A DNA stretch of 34,692 nt, taken from contig CALQOD010000023.1 in assembly GCA_943332105.1 (NCBI GenBank), forward strand, positions 1-34,692. The letters are read 5' to 3'. This document shows, in pieces, positions 17,015 through 25,374 of this stretch. The notes beneath the pieces are model-generated. The model did no database searches, had not been told where the DNA came from, and saw nothing but the letters and a program-made list of their open reading frames with translations. A program made the position numbers and the translations under genes. Numbering within the stretch: position 1 is the stretch's first letter; each line of letters begins with the position of its first letter. The DNA is from Chitinophaga pinensis. GTDB lineage: Bacteria > Bacteroidota > Bacteroidia > AKYH767-A > OLB10.

Positions 17015-19258
17015 ATGAAATTATTCCCTGATCACTCCCTATTAGTCGAAGAGTTTGAGCGCATCAAACAAATGGCGGCTGATTATTGTGCGGGAAATCT
17101 TGGTCGTAAAATGATTAGTGAAATTATTCCTTCTGATGATTTTACAGAGGTTATTACATGGTTAGAGCAGACTGAAGAATTTAGAAAAATTATTTCTAGT
17201 GGTGAGCCCTTTCCATTTGATGTATATCCAGATATTTCTGCCGAATTAAAATTGCTGGGAATTCGTAATTCTGTTTTGTCGTTAAGTCAGCTTGTGCTGA
17301 TTTTTAAAGTGATGAATCATGCTCGTGCGATGTATGATTTTTTTAAAGAACGTTCAATACGATTTCCATTGTTAATGGGTGTATTGAAAGATATTCCATT
17401 CGAAAAAATAATTATTACTTCCATTGAAGAAGTAATCGATGAAACAGGTTCCATTAAAAGCTCTGCATCCTCTGATTTGGCGCGCATTCGTAAGCTGCTT
17501 GGCAGAAAGCGTATAGAAGCTAATCAGATTTACATGAGTGTAATTGCCAAGTTTCGAAAAAGTGGTTGGTTAACGAGCGATGCAGAAGAAAGTTGGAGAA
17601 ACGGTAGGAGGGTGGTTTCGATTGTAGCCGAGCAAAAACGAACAGCCAAAGGAATTATTCATGATATTAGTGCAACAGGTAAAACCTGTTTTATTGAGCC
17701 CGAAGAAACATTTGCTGTTAATGCAATGCTAATTCAATTGGAGCACGATGAACAGGAAGAGATTCGTAAAATCCTGAAAGAGCTCACAGAGACATTACGT
17801 AAATACCATGGCGTTATGAAGCATTATTTAAATTGCATTGTGCGATTTGATATGATTGCTGCGAAAGCGCGATTGGCGATTTATCTAGATGCTCACCTTC
17901 CTTATATCGAGAACAAGCCTAATGTCGATTTAAAAGATGCCTTCCATCCCTTGTTGTATGCGATGAATAAAGCTAACAAGAAGCTAACGATTCCTTTCAG
18001 TCTGAAATTAAATCAAGAGCATCGAATTTTGGTTATAAGCGGACCAAATGCAGGAGGAAAAACTGTTTGTATGAAAACAGTTGGTCTTCTTCAACTATTA
18101 TTACAGTCGGGATTTTTAACAACCTGCGACGGTAATAGTCGCTTTGGATTTTTTAAAAAGATCTTAGTTGATATCGGCGATTCGCAGTCGCTGGAGTTTG
18201 AATTGAGTACGTATAGTTCTCGTTTGCAACACATGAAAGTGTTTTTGCAACAATCTAATCCCGATACATTGTTTTTAATTGATGAATTTGGTACAGGTAC
18301 TGATCCTGCTTTAGGTGGAGCATTAGCCGAATCGATTTTAGAAGAAATGAATTTCAGAAAAGCTTTTGGTATTATCACTACGCACTATATGAATTTAAAA
18401 GTATTGGCAGATAAAACACTTGGGATTATTAATGGTTCTATGGCTTTTGATGCACAGAAACTATCACCACGTTTTTATTTGGAAGTTGGTAAGCCAGGAA
18501 GCTCTTATACATTTGTTGTGGCTGAACGCAGCGGATTACCTCCATCTGTGATTAATCGCGCCAGAAAAAAAGTAAAGAAGAATAGTTTAGTTTTAGAAGA
18601 GTTGTTGAATAAAATGGAGCACGAGAAGGGAGAAGTTGCGCGCTTGTTAGACATAAATAAAAAGCAAGAACAAAAATTAGAAGAGTTAATTAATAAATAT
18701 GAGCGTAACGTAGCTAGTCAGGAAAAGCGAAGTGAAATGGATGACGAACGTATTCGACAGCGTGAATTAAGATTAGCCAATCAGTTAGAAGAAAAGTTTA
18801 AGCGCTTCGTGAAAGACTGGAAAGAATCGAAAAACAAAAAGGCCGTGTTAGAGCGCTATAACTCGAGCTTATCAAATCGGAAAAGTAAACTAAGTGAGAA
18901 AGAGGTGTTGATTATTGAAGAGCAGATAAAATACACTCAACTGCATATACAAGCTGGCAAGAAAGTGTTTTTACGTGATGGGAAAGTAGAAGGAGTAGTT
19001 GAGAGTGTTGATGGAAATAAAATTATTATCGTGTTTGGCAATATGAAAACCACGGCAGATATTTCTCGCGTATTATTAGCAGACATGCCTAAAGAAACAG
19101 GAGTTGTTACGACTAAGATACAGACAGAAAAGAAAAAAGAACAGCATCCCAAAAATAATCCGAAGAAGAAGAATGAAGTGATAACGAATACCGATAAACA
19201 AGCTCCTTTAGAAGAGAAAAAATCGAAGTTTTTACCGAGGAAGAAGAAGGGAAATTAA
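17015..19258 (+). CDS. MutS2-family ATPase without Smr domain
   Basis: DNA- or ribosome-acting ATPase of the MutS2 family, 747 residues. There is no mismatch-recognition domain; the core/lever domain is followed by the ABC ATPase with Walker A SGPNAGGKT (about 342-350), a signature region, and Walker B TLFLIDEFGTGTDP (about 417-430). A long coiled coil (about 520-640) and a KOW-like segment (VFLRDGKVEGVVESVDGNKI, about 650-690) come next. B. subtilis MutS2 ends in an Smr nuclease domain; here the last 60 residues are instead a low-complexity lysine-rich tail (KKKEQHPKNNPKKKNEV, FLPRKKKGN). Known MutS2 proteins suppress recombination or rescue collided ribosomes. Family assignment is firm, the cellular role is open. 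Confidence 0.88.
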   Translation: MKLFPDHSLLVEEFERIKQMAADYCAGNLGRKMISEIIPSDDFTEVITWLEQTEEFRKIISSGEPFPFDVYPDISAELKLLGIRNSVLSLSQLVLIFKVMNHARAMYDFFKERSIRFPLLMGVLKDIPFEKIIITSIEEVIDETGSIKSSASSDLARIRKLLGRKRIEANQIYMSVIAKFRKSGWLTSDAEESWRNGRRVVSIVAEQKRTAKGIIHDISATGKTCFIEPEETFAVNAMLIQLEHDEQEEIRKILKELTETLRKYHGVMKHYLNCIVRFDMIAAKARLAIYLDAHLPYIENKPNVDLKDAFHPLLYAMNKANKKLTIPFSLKLNQEHRILVISGPNAGGKTVCMKTVGLLQLLLQSGFLTTCDGNSRFGFFKKILVDIGDSQSLEFELSTYSSRLQHMKVFLQQSNPDTLFLIDEFGTGTDPALGGALAESILEEMNFRKAFGIITTHYMNLKVLADKTLGIINGSMAFDAQKLSPRFYLEVGKPGSSYTFVVAERSGLPPSVINRARKKVKKNSLVLEELLNKMEHEKGEVARLLDINKKQEQKLEELINKYERNVASQEKRSEMDDERIRQRELRLANQLEEKFKRFVKDWKESKNKKAVLERYNSSLSNRKSKLSEKEVLIIEEQIKYTQLHIQAGKKVFLRDGKVEGVVESVDGNKIIIVFGNMKTTADISRVLLADMPKETGVVTTKIQTEKKKEQHPKNNPKKKNEVITNTDKQAPLEEKKSKFLPRKKKGN

Positions 19259-19273
19259 TGCACTATAAAAATT

Positions 19274-20659
19274 TTAATTCACTTTATTTTCTTGATTGCC
19301 GTACTTCTGCGATAATTCTAATTTACCTAAATTCTTATAGGCTTTCGAAAGCGAGTCGGTAGTGGCCTTTGAATCAGGAAATGCCAATAAATTGATTTGA
19401 AGTAACGTAGCAGCCTCCTCATTCATTCGCTTAATCATTAACTCGCTTGCCAACGAAATATAATGCGATTCTTTTAGTGGGTAGGTAGTATTGATTTTTG
19501 CAAGCCGATTTTTTAATGCTGTAGTTTTGTTTTGATAAGTAGTAAAATCAATTGTTCCGTCAATCATATCCCTTTCGTATTTCTCAATGCATGTAACAAT
19601 CTGATCGCTCTCAGAAATATTTTTCAATTGCTTTCTGTTTACCTTCGACTCATAACGCGCACCATAAACAATAAACACGCTATCACCATCTGAATTGATC
19701 AGATCATCGAAGTTTAAAAGTGAAGCCAATGCTATTTGTGAGTAATTCTGACTCTCATTTTTAAATCCACATGCTTCAGTTGTCCATAGTTTAACTATTA
19801 ACTCTTGTCCACCTGTAGTAGGATTAATTTTGTTAATCGCACATCTTAAATTACCAGGACCTGCATGATAAGCATGCATTACTAATAAGCGGAACCATGT
19901 ATCAGTTTCATTGTATTTAATATTTCTTTCGTTTAGTATTTTGCGTACTGATGGAATAAAATTATTCTTCAATGACATCGAAGATGCATAAGCTGATTTT
20001 TTCAAATCACTGCGATCGTCGCGATTACTATTCACTACTAATCCATATTTCTGCGCTTCGTAAGGCATTAATTGAAAAGGACCACCAGCACCAGCATAAG
20101 AAATCGATTTGCTTTTGCCTGGACTTTCAATCAGTAAAATAGCCTGTGCATAAAAGGGATCAACATCGTTATCTATAAAATACTGAACCGCTTTTGATAA
20201 ATACGGAATTGTTTTACGATGCTCGAAGAAATGGCGCTTACCACTTGTGATGTAAATTTCTTTATCATTAGCGATATTATATTTGTTTCTGACCTTACCT
20301 TTCTCTCTAGATAATTCAGGCTCAACTATAGTTTTCCAATCCGTGTATGGAACTTGTTCAATTGGAGTTCTTGTTTCTGCAATGTTTACAATGCATGAAT
20401 CGGGACTAAGGCAAATAATTTTTTTCCAGAATGCAGGCTGTGCCAATTGGTCCCATCTTTCGGTTTTGAGTTGGTGAACATCAACAAAGGCCATCTTGCT
20501 AGTATCATTGTTGGTTGCAACTACTTTTTTAATGAGTAATGAATCAAATTTGCCAGGATTAATTTGAATTGTTTCGGCAACGGGTTCTTTACCTGAACAT
20601 CCTATTGTAAGTAATAAGAAAGTAGAAATATAAAGAGTGCTTGTAATTATTTTTTTCAT
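19274..20659 (-). CDS. Lytic transglycosylase-like lipoprotein
   Basis: Predicted peptidoglycan-cleaving lipoprotein, 461 residues. The signal peptide ends in a lipobox, LLTIGC, with Cys21. An SLT (lysozyme-like) domain spans about 150-330: AILLIESPGKSKS with the likely catalytic Glu178, then AGAGGPFQLMPYEA (193-199 is the GxxQxMP-type motif) and AYHAGPGN (264-270 region). The last 100 residues look helical, TPR-like. It would act in the periplasm, anchored to a membrane, cutting glycan strands. It converges with the MutS2-type gene (15 bases between). The MltD/MltF-like subtype is not certain. Confidence 0.85.
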   Translation of the reverse strand: MKKIITSTLYISTFLLLTIGCSGKEPVAETIQINPGKFDSLLIKKVVATNNDTSKMAFVDVHQLKTERWDQLAQPAFWKKIICLSPDSCIVNIAETRTPIEQVPYTDWKTIVEPELSREKGKVRNKYNIANDKEIYITSGKRHFFEHRKTIPYLSKAVQYFIDNDVDPFYAQAILLIESPGKSKSISYAGAGGPFQLMPYEAQKYGLVVNSNRDDRSDLKKSAYASSMSLKNNFIPSVRKILNERNIKYNETDTWFRLLVMHAYHAGPGNLRCAINKINPTTGGQELIVKLWTTEACGFKNESQNYSQIALASLLNFDDLINSDGDSVFIVYGARYESKVNRKQLKNISESDQIVTCIEKYERDMIDGTIDFTTYQNKTTALKNRLAKINTTYPLKESHYISLASELMIKRMNEEAATLLQINLLAFPDSKATTDSLSKAYKNLGKLELSQKYGNQENKVN

Positions 20660-20830
20660 TGAATAGTAAAGATCTGAAGACTAACGTATAATGTAAAATA
20701 AAATTGTGGGTGTGATTTACAAAATTAGTTTTTGTATTTATGGGTTTTGCCTTAGTATTTTAAATATTATGAACCATATGATGTTAAACAGTGTAAATAT
20801 TATTATGCTAGTTCAATATTATAATATTAT

Positions 20831-20859
20831 TTTGGTTTTAGCTTTTATTCTTACTTTTG
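20831..20859 (+). promoter_or_regulatory. Complete -33/-7 promoter of the 154-residue protein gene
   Basis: TTTG (20831-20834), 17-base spacer, TACTTTTG (20852-20859). Both elements match the Bacteroidota consensus. The -7 element ends only 4 bases before the ATG at 20864, so the mRNA is predicted to be leaderless. Confidence 0.65.
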
Positions 20860-20863
20860 CAAT

Positions 20864-21328
20864 ATGTCAGCAACTCATTTTAAAGACTCAATAGAAATTA
20901 CCGCAGCAAAAGAATTAAAACTATTTGTACGTTCTATGGCCGCATCTTATCGTTTTATTTTTCAGCAGATGGAAGTCGATTTTGTAAAGCGCGCCGATAT
21001 GCTTGAATTAATCGAGCATGAAGAGGTTAGTAAGTTGGCATCTCGTTTTGCAACAGTATCCGATGGCGATAAAATTATTTTAAAACGCATTGAATTATAT
21101 CAGTTATATACGATGATGGAATTGGTTTGTCGTAGTTTTTTAACTGAGATTGGTGATGCTTATAAGGAGATAGCAATGCGCATAAATAAAGTTGATGAAG
21201 AAAAGTACAATGCTGTACGAAATGTGGAATTGAAAATAGCGCAGACATTAATTCAACAAATAAGAGTGGATTTCGCTAAAGATTCCGACTTTGATGAGAT
21301 TGAAGAAAAGCTAGAAATGCTCGATTAA
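20864..21328 (+). CDS. Helical protein of unknown function
   Basis: Not recognised. A 154-residue, cytoplasmic, mostly alpha-helical protein without signal peptide or membrane segment; charged residues are spread throughout and the C-terminus is acidic (DFDEIEEKLEML). Its start is supported by a full -33/-7 promoter placed so that transcription starts at about the ATG. If translation needed a leader, the next in-frame ATG would be Met25. It stands alone on the plus strand between two minus-strand genes. A hairpin terminator lies 216 bases after its stop. No function is proposed. Confidence 0.7.
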   Translation: MSATHFKDSIEITAAKELKLFVRSMAASYRFIFQQMEVDFVKRADMLELIEHEEVSKLASRFATVSDGDKIILKRIELYQLYTMMELVCRSFLTEIGDAYKEIAMRINKVDEEKYNAVRNVELKIAQTLIQQIRVDFAKDSDFDEIEEKLEMLD

Positions 21329-21544
21329 TGGCGTCATTAAATTTTTATTAGAATGTATTTTAATGTTAAGAAGTGATTATTTTTTTTTGGCTTCTTAATG
21401 TTCTATGTTGGATTTGATAATAATCTATTGACCGTAAGATTATACCTAATTAACCTTGCTGCTCTTTCTTTGCAGTATTGTATTAGAAGTTTAAAGTATA
21501 TGAATGGTTGAAAAAATATTGGTAAATGTTAGTTTTGGGAATTA

Positions 21545-21572
21545 GGGAGGCGAATGCTTCCCTTTTTCTTTT
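21545..21572 (+). terminator. Terminator-like hairpin, plus strand
   Basis: GGGAGGC (21545-21551), loop GAAT, GCTTCCC (21556-21562; one G-T pair), then TTTTTCTTTT. The T tract is on the plus strand only. It overlaps the end of gmhB and may end the 20864 gene transcript or an unseen short RNA in the gap 21329-21544. Confidence 0.65.
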
Positions 21573-22107
21573 ATAATGTAATTGCCCAATTAGCCAAGGA
21601 GTCAAATATATCATCCATGACTTCTGTTTTTGTTCCAGCATAATTCTTTTTTTCGTCTATAAAAACCGTCTTCATCCCAGCATTTTTTCCAAATTCCATA
21701 TCAGAAATTGAATTGCCCACCATAATTGAATTTGACAAATCAATTTCAGGAAAATCGTTTTTAGATTCTAAAGCCATGGTCGGATTTGGTTTTCGGCGAA
21801 TATCGCTTCTGTCAGCGGCAGGAGCATAATAGATTGCATCAACTCTTCCTCCAGCTTTTTCTATTGCAGATATCATTTTAGTATGTATCGAAGAAAGGTC
21901 TTCGTCCGTCATGATTTCAATACCAATTCCCCTTTGGTTGGTAACAATAATTATTTTTCCGAAAATGTTGGATAGTTTGGAAATGGCTTCTAATGCCCCT
22001 GTTTCAAAAATAAAATCATCCCAGTGTTTTACATAATCATTACGAAGTTCTTTATTAATTACTCCATCACGATCTAAAAAAAGTGTCCACTTTTTATTGT
22101 AGCTCAT
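21571..22107 (-). CDS. gmhB: HAD-IIIA phosphatase, GmhB-like (heptose bisphosphate phosphatase)
   Basis: HAD phosphatase of 178 residues, likely removing the 7-phosphate from D-glycero-D-manno-heptose 1,7-bisphosphate. Motif I is FLDRDGVINKE, motif II IIVTNQRGIG, motif III RRKPNPTM, motif IV MVGNSISDMEFGKNAGMK. The start at 22107 is chosen because its ATG overlaps the gmhA stop as ATGA; an upstream ATG at 22140 lies within gmhA. The zinc loop of classical GmhB (cysteines and a histidine before RKP) is absent: the segment reads YYAPAADRSDIRRKPNP. Pairing with gmhA supports the heptose role, but another sugar or histidinol phosphatase substrate remains possible. Confidence 0.82.
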   Translation of the reverse strand: MSYNKKWTLFLDRDGVINKELRNDYVKHWDDFIFETGALEAISKLSNIFGKIIIVTNQRGIGIEIMTDEDLSSIHTKMISAIEKAGGRVDAIYYAPAADRSDIRRKPNPTMALESKNDFPEIDLSNSIMVGNSISDMEFGKNAGMKTVFIDEKKNYAGTKTEVMDDIFDSLANWAITL

Positions 22108-22682
22108 TTTGGAAAAATTGTTTCTTCTATCAACTGACATATTATATGTCCGATTAATATATGAGACTCCTGTATTCTAGGTGTATCAGTACTAGGTACG
22201 CGTAACATAATATCACAGAATTCGATCATTTGGCCTCCTGATTCGCCTGTCATGCCAATTGTAATCATACCTTGTTTTTTGGCAGTTTCCATTGCTGCTA
22301 AAATATTTTTTGAGTTGCCGGAAGTCGTGATTCCTACCAATACATCTCCCTTTCTTCCGCAGGCTTCTACCATGCGACTATAAACAACATCATACGAATA
22401 ATCATTTGCAACAGCGGTCATATAAGAACTATTTACATGCAATGCTTCTGAATACAAAGGCGGACGATCAGTATAAAAACGACCACTTAATTCAGCTGAG
22501 ATATGTTGTGCATCGGCAGCGCTTCCTCCATTGCCACAGAAAAGAACTTTTTTGTCAGCCTTAAAAGCAGTAATACAAGCCTGCGCGGCATTTTCAATTG
22601 CTGATAATAATTTTTGGTCTTCTAAAACCAATTGCTTGGTTGCGATTGAATCGGTTATCAGTTTTTTAATATCAGTAGCCAT
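22104..22682 (-). CDS. gmhA: D-sedoheptulose-7-phosphate isomerase
   Basis: SIS-domain isomerase (192 residues) that turns sedoheptulose 7-phosphate into D-glycero-D-manno-heptose 7-phosphate, the first step of heptose synthesis for surface glycans. Visible are LFCGNGGSAADAQHISAELSG, including the conserved glutamate, GITTSGNSKNILAAME (sugar-phosphate loop), and ESHILIGHIICQLIE with the C-terminal histidine. The transketolase encoded nearby can supply its substrate. It has its own promoter element, TATCTTTGCA, 7 bases before the ATG, and overlaps gmhB by 4 bases (ATGA). Confidence 0.92.
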   Translation of the reverse strand: MATDIKKLITDSIATKQLVLEDQKLLSAIENAAQACITAFKADKKVLFCGNGGSAADAQHISAELSGRFYTDRPPLYSEALHVNSSYMTAVANDYSYDVVYSRMVEACGRKGDVLVGITTSGNSKNILAAMETAKKQGMITIGMTGESGGQMIEFCDIMLRVPSTDTPRIQESHILIGHIICQLIEETIFPK

Positions 22683-22689
22683 AGTATTG

Positions 22690-22697
22690 CAAAGATA
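22690..22697 (-). promoter_or_regulatory. -7 element of gmhA-gmhB
   Basis: Minus-strand TATCTTTG followed by CA, a full match to TAnnTTTG, in the 26-base gap after the GT4 gene. It ends 7 bases before the gmhA ATG, so the mRNA would have almost no leader. Confidence 0.6.
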
Positions 22698-22708
22698 AGT
22701 TTATGGGG

Positions 22709-23836
22709 TTATTGTATAAAATCAAGTATCGTTTCACTTAAATAAGTCCAACTGTATTTCTTTTTTTCTTGCCGTATGGCAGTATCAAATCGATTTATAT
22801 CAGCATTGAAAAAAGCAATTAAAGCATCACTAATGCTGCGAGGATTAACATCGGTTACAAATCCTGTTTCTTCATGTTTTACAATTTCAGGTAATCCACC
22901 AACATTGGTTACAACCATTGGCTTTTCAAAATGATAAGCTAATTGAGAAATTCCACTTTGTGTCGCGCTTCTATAAGGTTGTACTACTAAATCACAAGCT
23001 CCAAAATAAAATTTAATATCTGCATCTGCAATATAATGTGAGTGTAGTTCGATACTCTCTTTTAAACCAAGCGAAATTATTAGATCAAGATAAGTTTTTT
23101 CATCCTCGTAAAACTCACCTGCAATTAATAATTTGTAATTTTTAGTATTGAGTTGGCTCTCTGAAAAAGCTTTTATTAATAAGTCGAGCCCTTTATATTT
23201 CCTTATAAATCCGAAAAACAATAAGTAGTGCACCTCTGGGTTTAAATTTAATTGTTTGCAAGATTCTATTTTCGATGCTTTATCACCGTAATGATCATAC
23301 ACTGGATGTGGCGACATTAGACATTTTTTTGAGGAAAAATTTTCAATTTCATTTTTCACTTGATTGGATAAAGTAATAAATCCATCGCAGGAAGCAATAA
23401 AATATTTAGATAAAATTGTATCACCAATTCTTTTTTCATGAGGAATTAAATTATCGACGAATCCAATAACTTTTGTGTTTTTATTTTTGATTAATATTCT
23501 TCCAATTGTTCCTAATGCTGGCGCCATAAAAGGAATCCAAAATCGCAAAAGAACTAAATCAGGATTTAGAGTGCGAATATACTTTGCTGTTTTAAACCAA
23601 GTAATTGGGTTGATAGAACTTAATAATCGTTTAATATTTAAATTCTCTGGCGGTGGGTTAATTGTATATTGAGTTTTGCCTGGGAATAAAAATGATGGAT
23701 ATTGTGTTGTGTAATTTATAATAATTGCATCGTGTCCTAGCTTGTTTAAGTCTACGGCTATCCGTTCATTAAAAGTAGCAATACCTCCTCTAAATGGATT
23801 TGCAGGACCAACAATTATTATTTTTTTTGAATTCAT
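22709..23836 (-). CDS. Glycosyltransferase family 4
   Basis: GT-B fold retaining glycosyltransferase, 375 residues. The N-terminal glycine-rich loop is GPANPFRGGIATFNERIA; the C-terminal donor domain has LLFFGFIRKYKGLDLLIKAF and the GT4 signature with the E-x7-E pattern in FEKPMVVTNVGGLPEIVKHE. It probably adds a sugar from a nucleotide donor during envelope polysaccharide or lipid glycan assembly. It is 20 bases after the GT2 gene and 26 bases before gmhA, within the glycan cluster. Donor and acceptor cannot be inferred. Confidence 0.88.
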   Translation of the reverse strand: MNSKKIIIVGPANPFRGGIATFNERIAVDLNKLGHDAIIINYTTQYPSFLFPGKTQYTINPPPENLNIKRLLSSINPITWFKTAKYIRTLNPDLVLLRFWIPFMAPALGTIGRILIKNKNTKVIGFVDNLIPHEKRIGDTILSKYFIASCDGFITLSNQVKNEIENFSSKKCLMSPHPVYDHYGDKASKIESCKQLNLNPEVHYLLFFGFIRKYKGLDLLIKAFSESQLNTKNYKLLIAGEFYEDEKTYLDLIISLGLKESIELHSHYIADADIKFYFGACDLVVQPYRSATQSGISQLAYHFEKPMVVTNVGGLPEIVKHEETGFVTDVNPRSISDALIAFFNADINRFDTAIRQEKKKYSWTYLSETILDFIQ

Positions 23837-23856
23837 AACTGCTAGTCGATAGGATA

Positions 23857-24828
23857 TTATAGGTTAGTAGTACTTTGAATTAAATAGTTATTTCGATCAG
23901 TACTGTTTCTGCCTATAAGTTCACTAACAAATCCCGCTAAAAATAATTGTGTTCCTATGATCATGCAGGTAAGTGAAATATAAAATGATGGTCTGTCGGT
24001 AAGTAATCGTGCGGGCATATTCATACTAACATCGTAAAGTTTTGTTGCACCAAGGTAAATTGATAAAACAAATCCTGCGAAGAATATTAATGTACCTATT
24101 AATCCAAAAAAATGCATCGGACGTTTTCCAAAGCGAGACACAAACATGATGGAAAGTAAATCAAGAAAACCATTTACAAATCTTTCTAATCCGAATTTTG
24201 TAGTGCCATATTTTCTAGATCTATGCTCAACAGTTTTCTCTGTAATTTTTGTAAATCCAGCCCATTTAGCAATCACAGGAATATATCGATGCATTTCACC
24301 ATATACTTCAATGCTTTTTACTACTTCATAACGATACGCTTTTAATCCGCAGTTAAAGTCATGGAGGTTGTTAATCCCCGACATTTTACGAGTAGCATAA
24401 TTAAACAACTTTGTAGGAAGAGTTTTTGAAATAGGGTCGTAGCGTTTTTGTTTCCATCCAGACACTAAATCTTGTCTATTATCCACAATCATATTATAAA
24501 GTGCAGGAATTTCATCAGGACTGTCTTGCAGATCAGCATCCATGGTTATTACCACTTTTCCCGAAGCAGCTTCAAAGCCTTTTTGTAACGCTGCCGATTT
24601 ACCGTAATTCCGGTTAAAACGAATTCCTTTAAAATTTGAATTGGATGATGCTAAATTGCAAATAATGTCCCATGAATTATCTTTGCTACCATCATCAACA
24701 AAAATCACTTCGTAATTATATTTATGTTCTTGAACAACTTTTTCAATCCACACAGCTAATTCGGGTAATGATTCATCCTCATTAAGAAGAGGAATAATAA
24801 CCGATAAATCAAGACTTGCTTGCGACAT
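23857..24828 (-). CDS. Membrane-bound glycosyltransferase family 2 (DPM1/ArnC-like)
   Basis: GT-A glycosyltransferase of 323 residues with two C-terminal transmembrane helices (about 235-257 and 277-300). Motifs: VIIPLLNEDESLPELA at the start, FVDDGSKDNSWDI, and TMDADLQDSPDEIP with the metal-binding DxD. The architecture matches polyprenyl-phosphate sugar transferases such as dolichol-phosphate mannosyltransferase, ArnC and GtrB. It probably loads a sugar on undecaprenyl phosphate at the inner membrane. Its start overlaps the end of the DUF4199 gene by 20 bases, so the two are translated together. Confidence 0.9.
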   Translation of the reverse strand: MSQASLDLSVIIPLLNEDESLPELAVWIEKVVQEHKYNYEVIFVDDGSKDNSWDIICNLASSNSNFKGIRFNRNYGKSAALQKGFEAASGKVVITMDADLQDSPDEIPALYNMIVDNRQDLVSGWKQKRYDPISKTLPTKLFNYATRKMSGINNLHDFNCGLKAYRYEVVKSIEVYGEMHRYIPVIAKWAGFTKITEKTVEHRSRKYGTTKFGLERFVNGFLDLLSIMFVSRFGKRPMHFFGLIGTLIFFAGFVLSIYLGATKLYDVSMNMPARLLTDRPSFYISLTCMIIGTQLFLAGFVSELIGRNSTDRNNYLIQSTTNL

Positions 24829-25369
24829 GAGGTATAGGATTAGTACGTTTTAATTTAAATGACATTAGAAGTGCGAAAAATGCTCCACTCAATATTTTAT
24901 TAAAGTATTCTTTAAATGCGATTGAAGAAAGCGTTGTTTTAGAAACTTCTTCAATTATCTGATCTTCGTAGTCGCTATATTTTTGTCCTAGCAGCTGACG
25001 CAAACCATCTTTTGAAATGTCTAATTCGTGAAGATAAGTTTGAATATAATCATTTGTAAAATTAGTGTAGATGACTTTGCCAAATATGTAAAGTAATAAA
25101 ACATAAAGCAGTGCATAGCTGGAAACAATAAGCATCTGAGCTTTAAAAGCCCCCCAATAATGAATAGTTCCATTGAAGAAATAATCACGCAATGTTTTTG
25201 TTGCAATATACATAAACACCAATGGAATCCAGAAGAAGTAAATTGATTCTGTGCCAAGTGGAAAAACTCCAATTATCCATAAAATAAAAAAAATCAAAAA
25301 CATTACAAGGCCACATATAGCTCCGTAATTAAACAAATGGGTAAAGGGCGAAGGTTTGTTTTCGTTCAT
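24809..25369 (-). CDS. DUF4199 family membrane protein
   Basis: Integral membrane protein of 186 residues. Three or four hydrophobic helices (about 10-35, 36-60, 68-95 and 150-172) and the overall pattern match DUF4199, a Bacteroidota family often next to a GT2 glycosyltransferase, as here. The start at 25369 (MNENKPSPFTH) is chosen because the -7 element TAAATTTG lies just 5 bases before it; an upstream ATG at 25396 would lie before the promoter. First gene of the glycan cluster; it overlaps the GT2 gene by 20 bases. Function unknown, perhaps a helper or flippase-like partner of the GT2. Confidence 0.82.
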   Translation of the reverse strand: MNENKPSPFTHLFNYGAICGLVMFLIFFILWIIGVFPLGTESIYFFWIPLVFMYIATKTLRDYFFNGTIHYWGAFKAQMLIVSSYALLYVLLLYIFGKVIYTNFTNDYIQTYLHELDISKDGLRQLLGQKYSDYEDQIIEEVSKTTLSSIAFKEYFNKILSGAFFALLMSFKLKRTNPIPHVASKS

Positions 25370-25374
25370 CGATA

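Noticed and set aside
20706-20894. Plus-strand reading frame of 62 codons, very hydrophobic, before the 154-residue protein gene
   Set aside because: It overlaps the next gene's start and promoter, is rich in codons expected from AT-rich noncoding DNA, and has no recognisable features.
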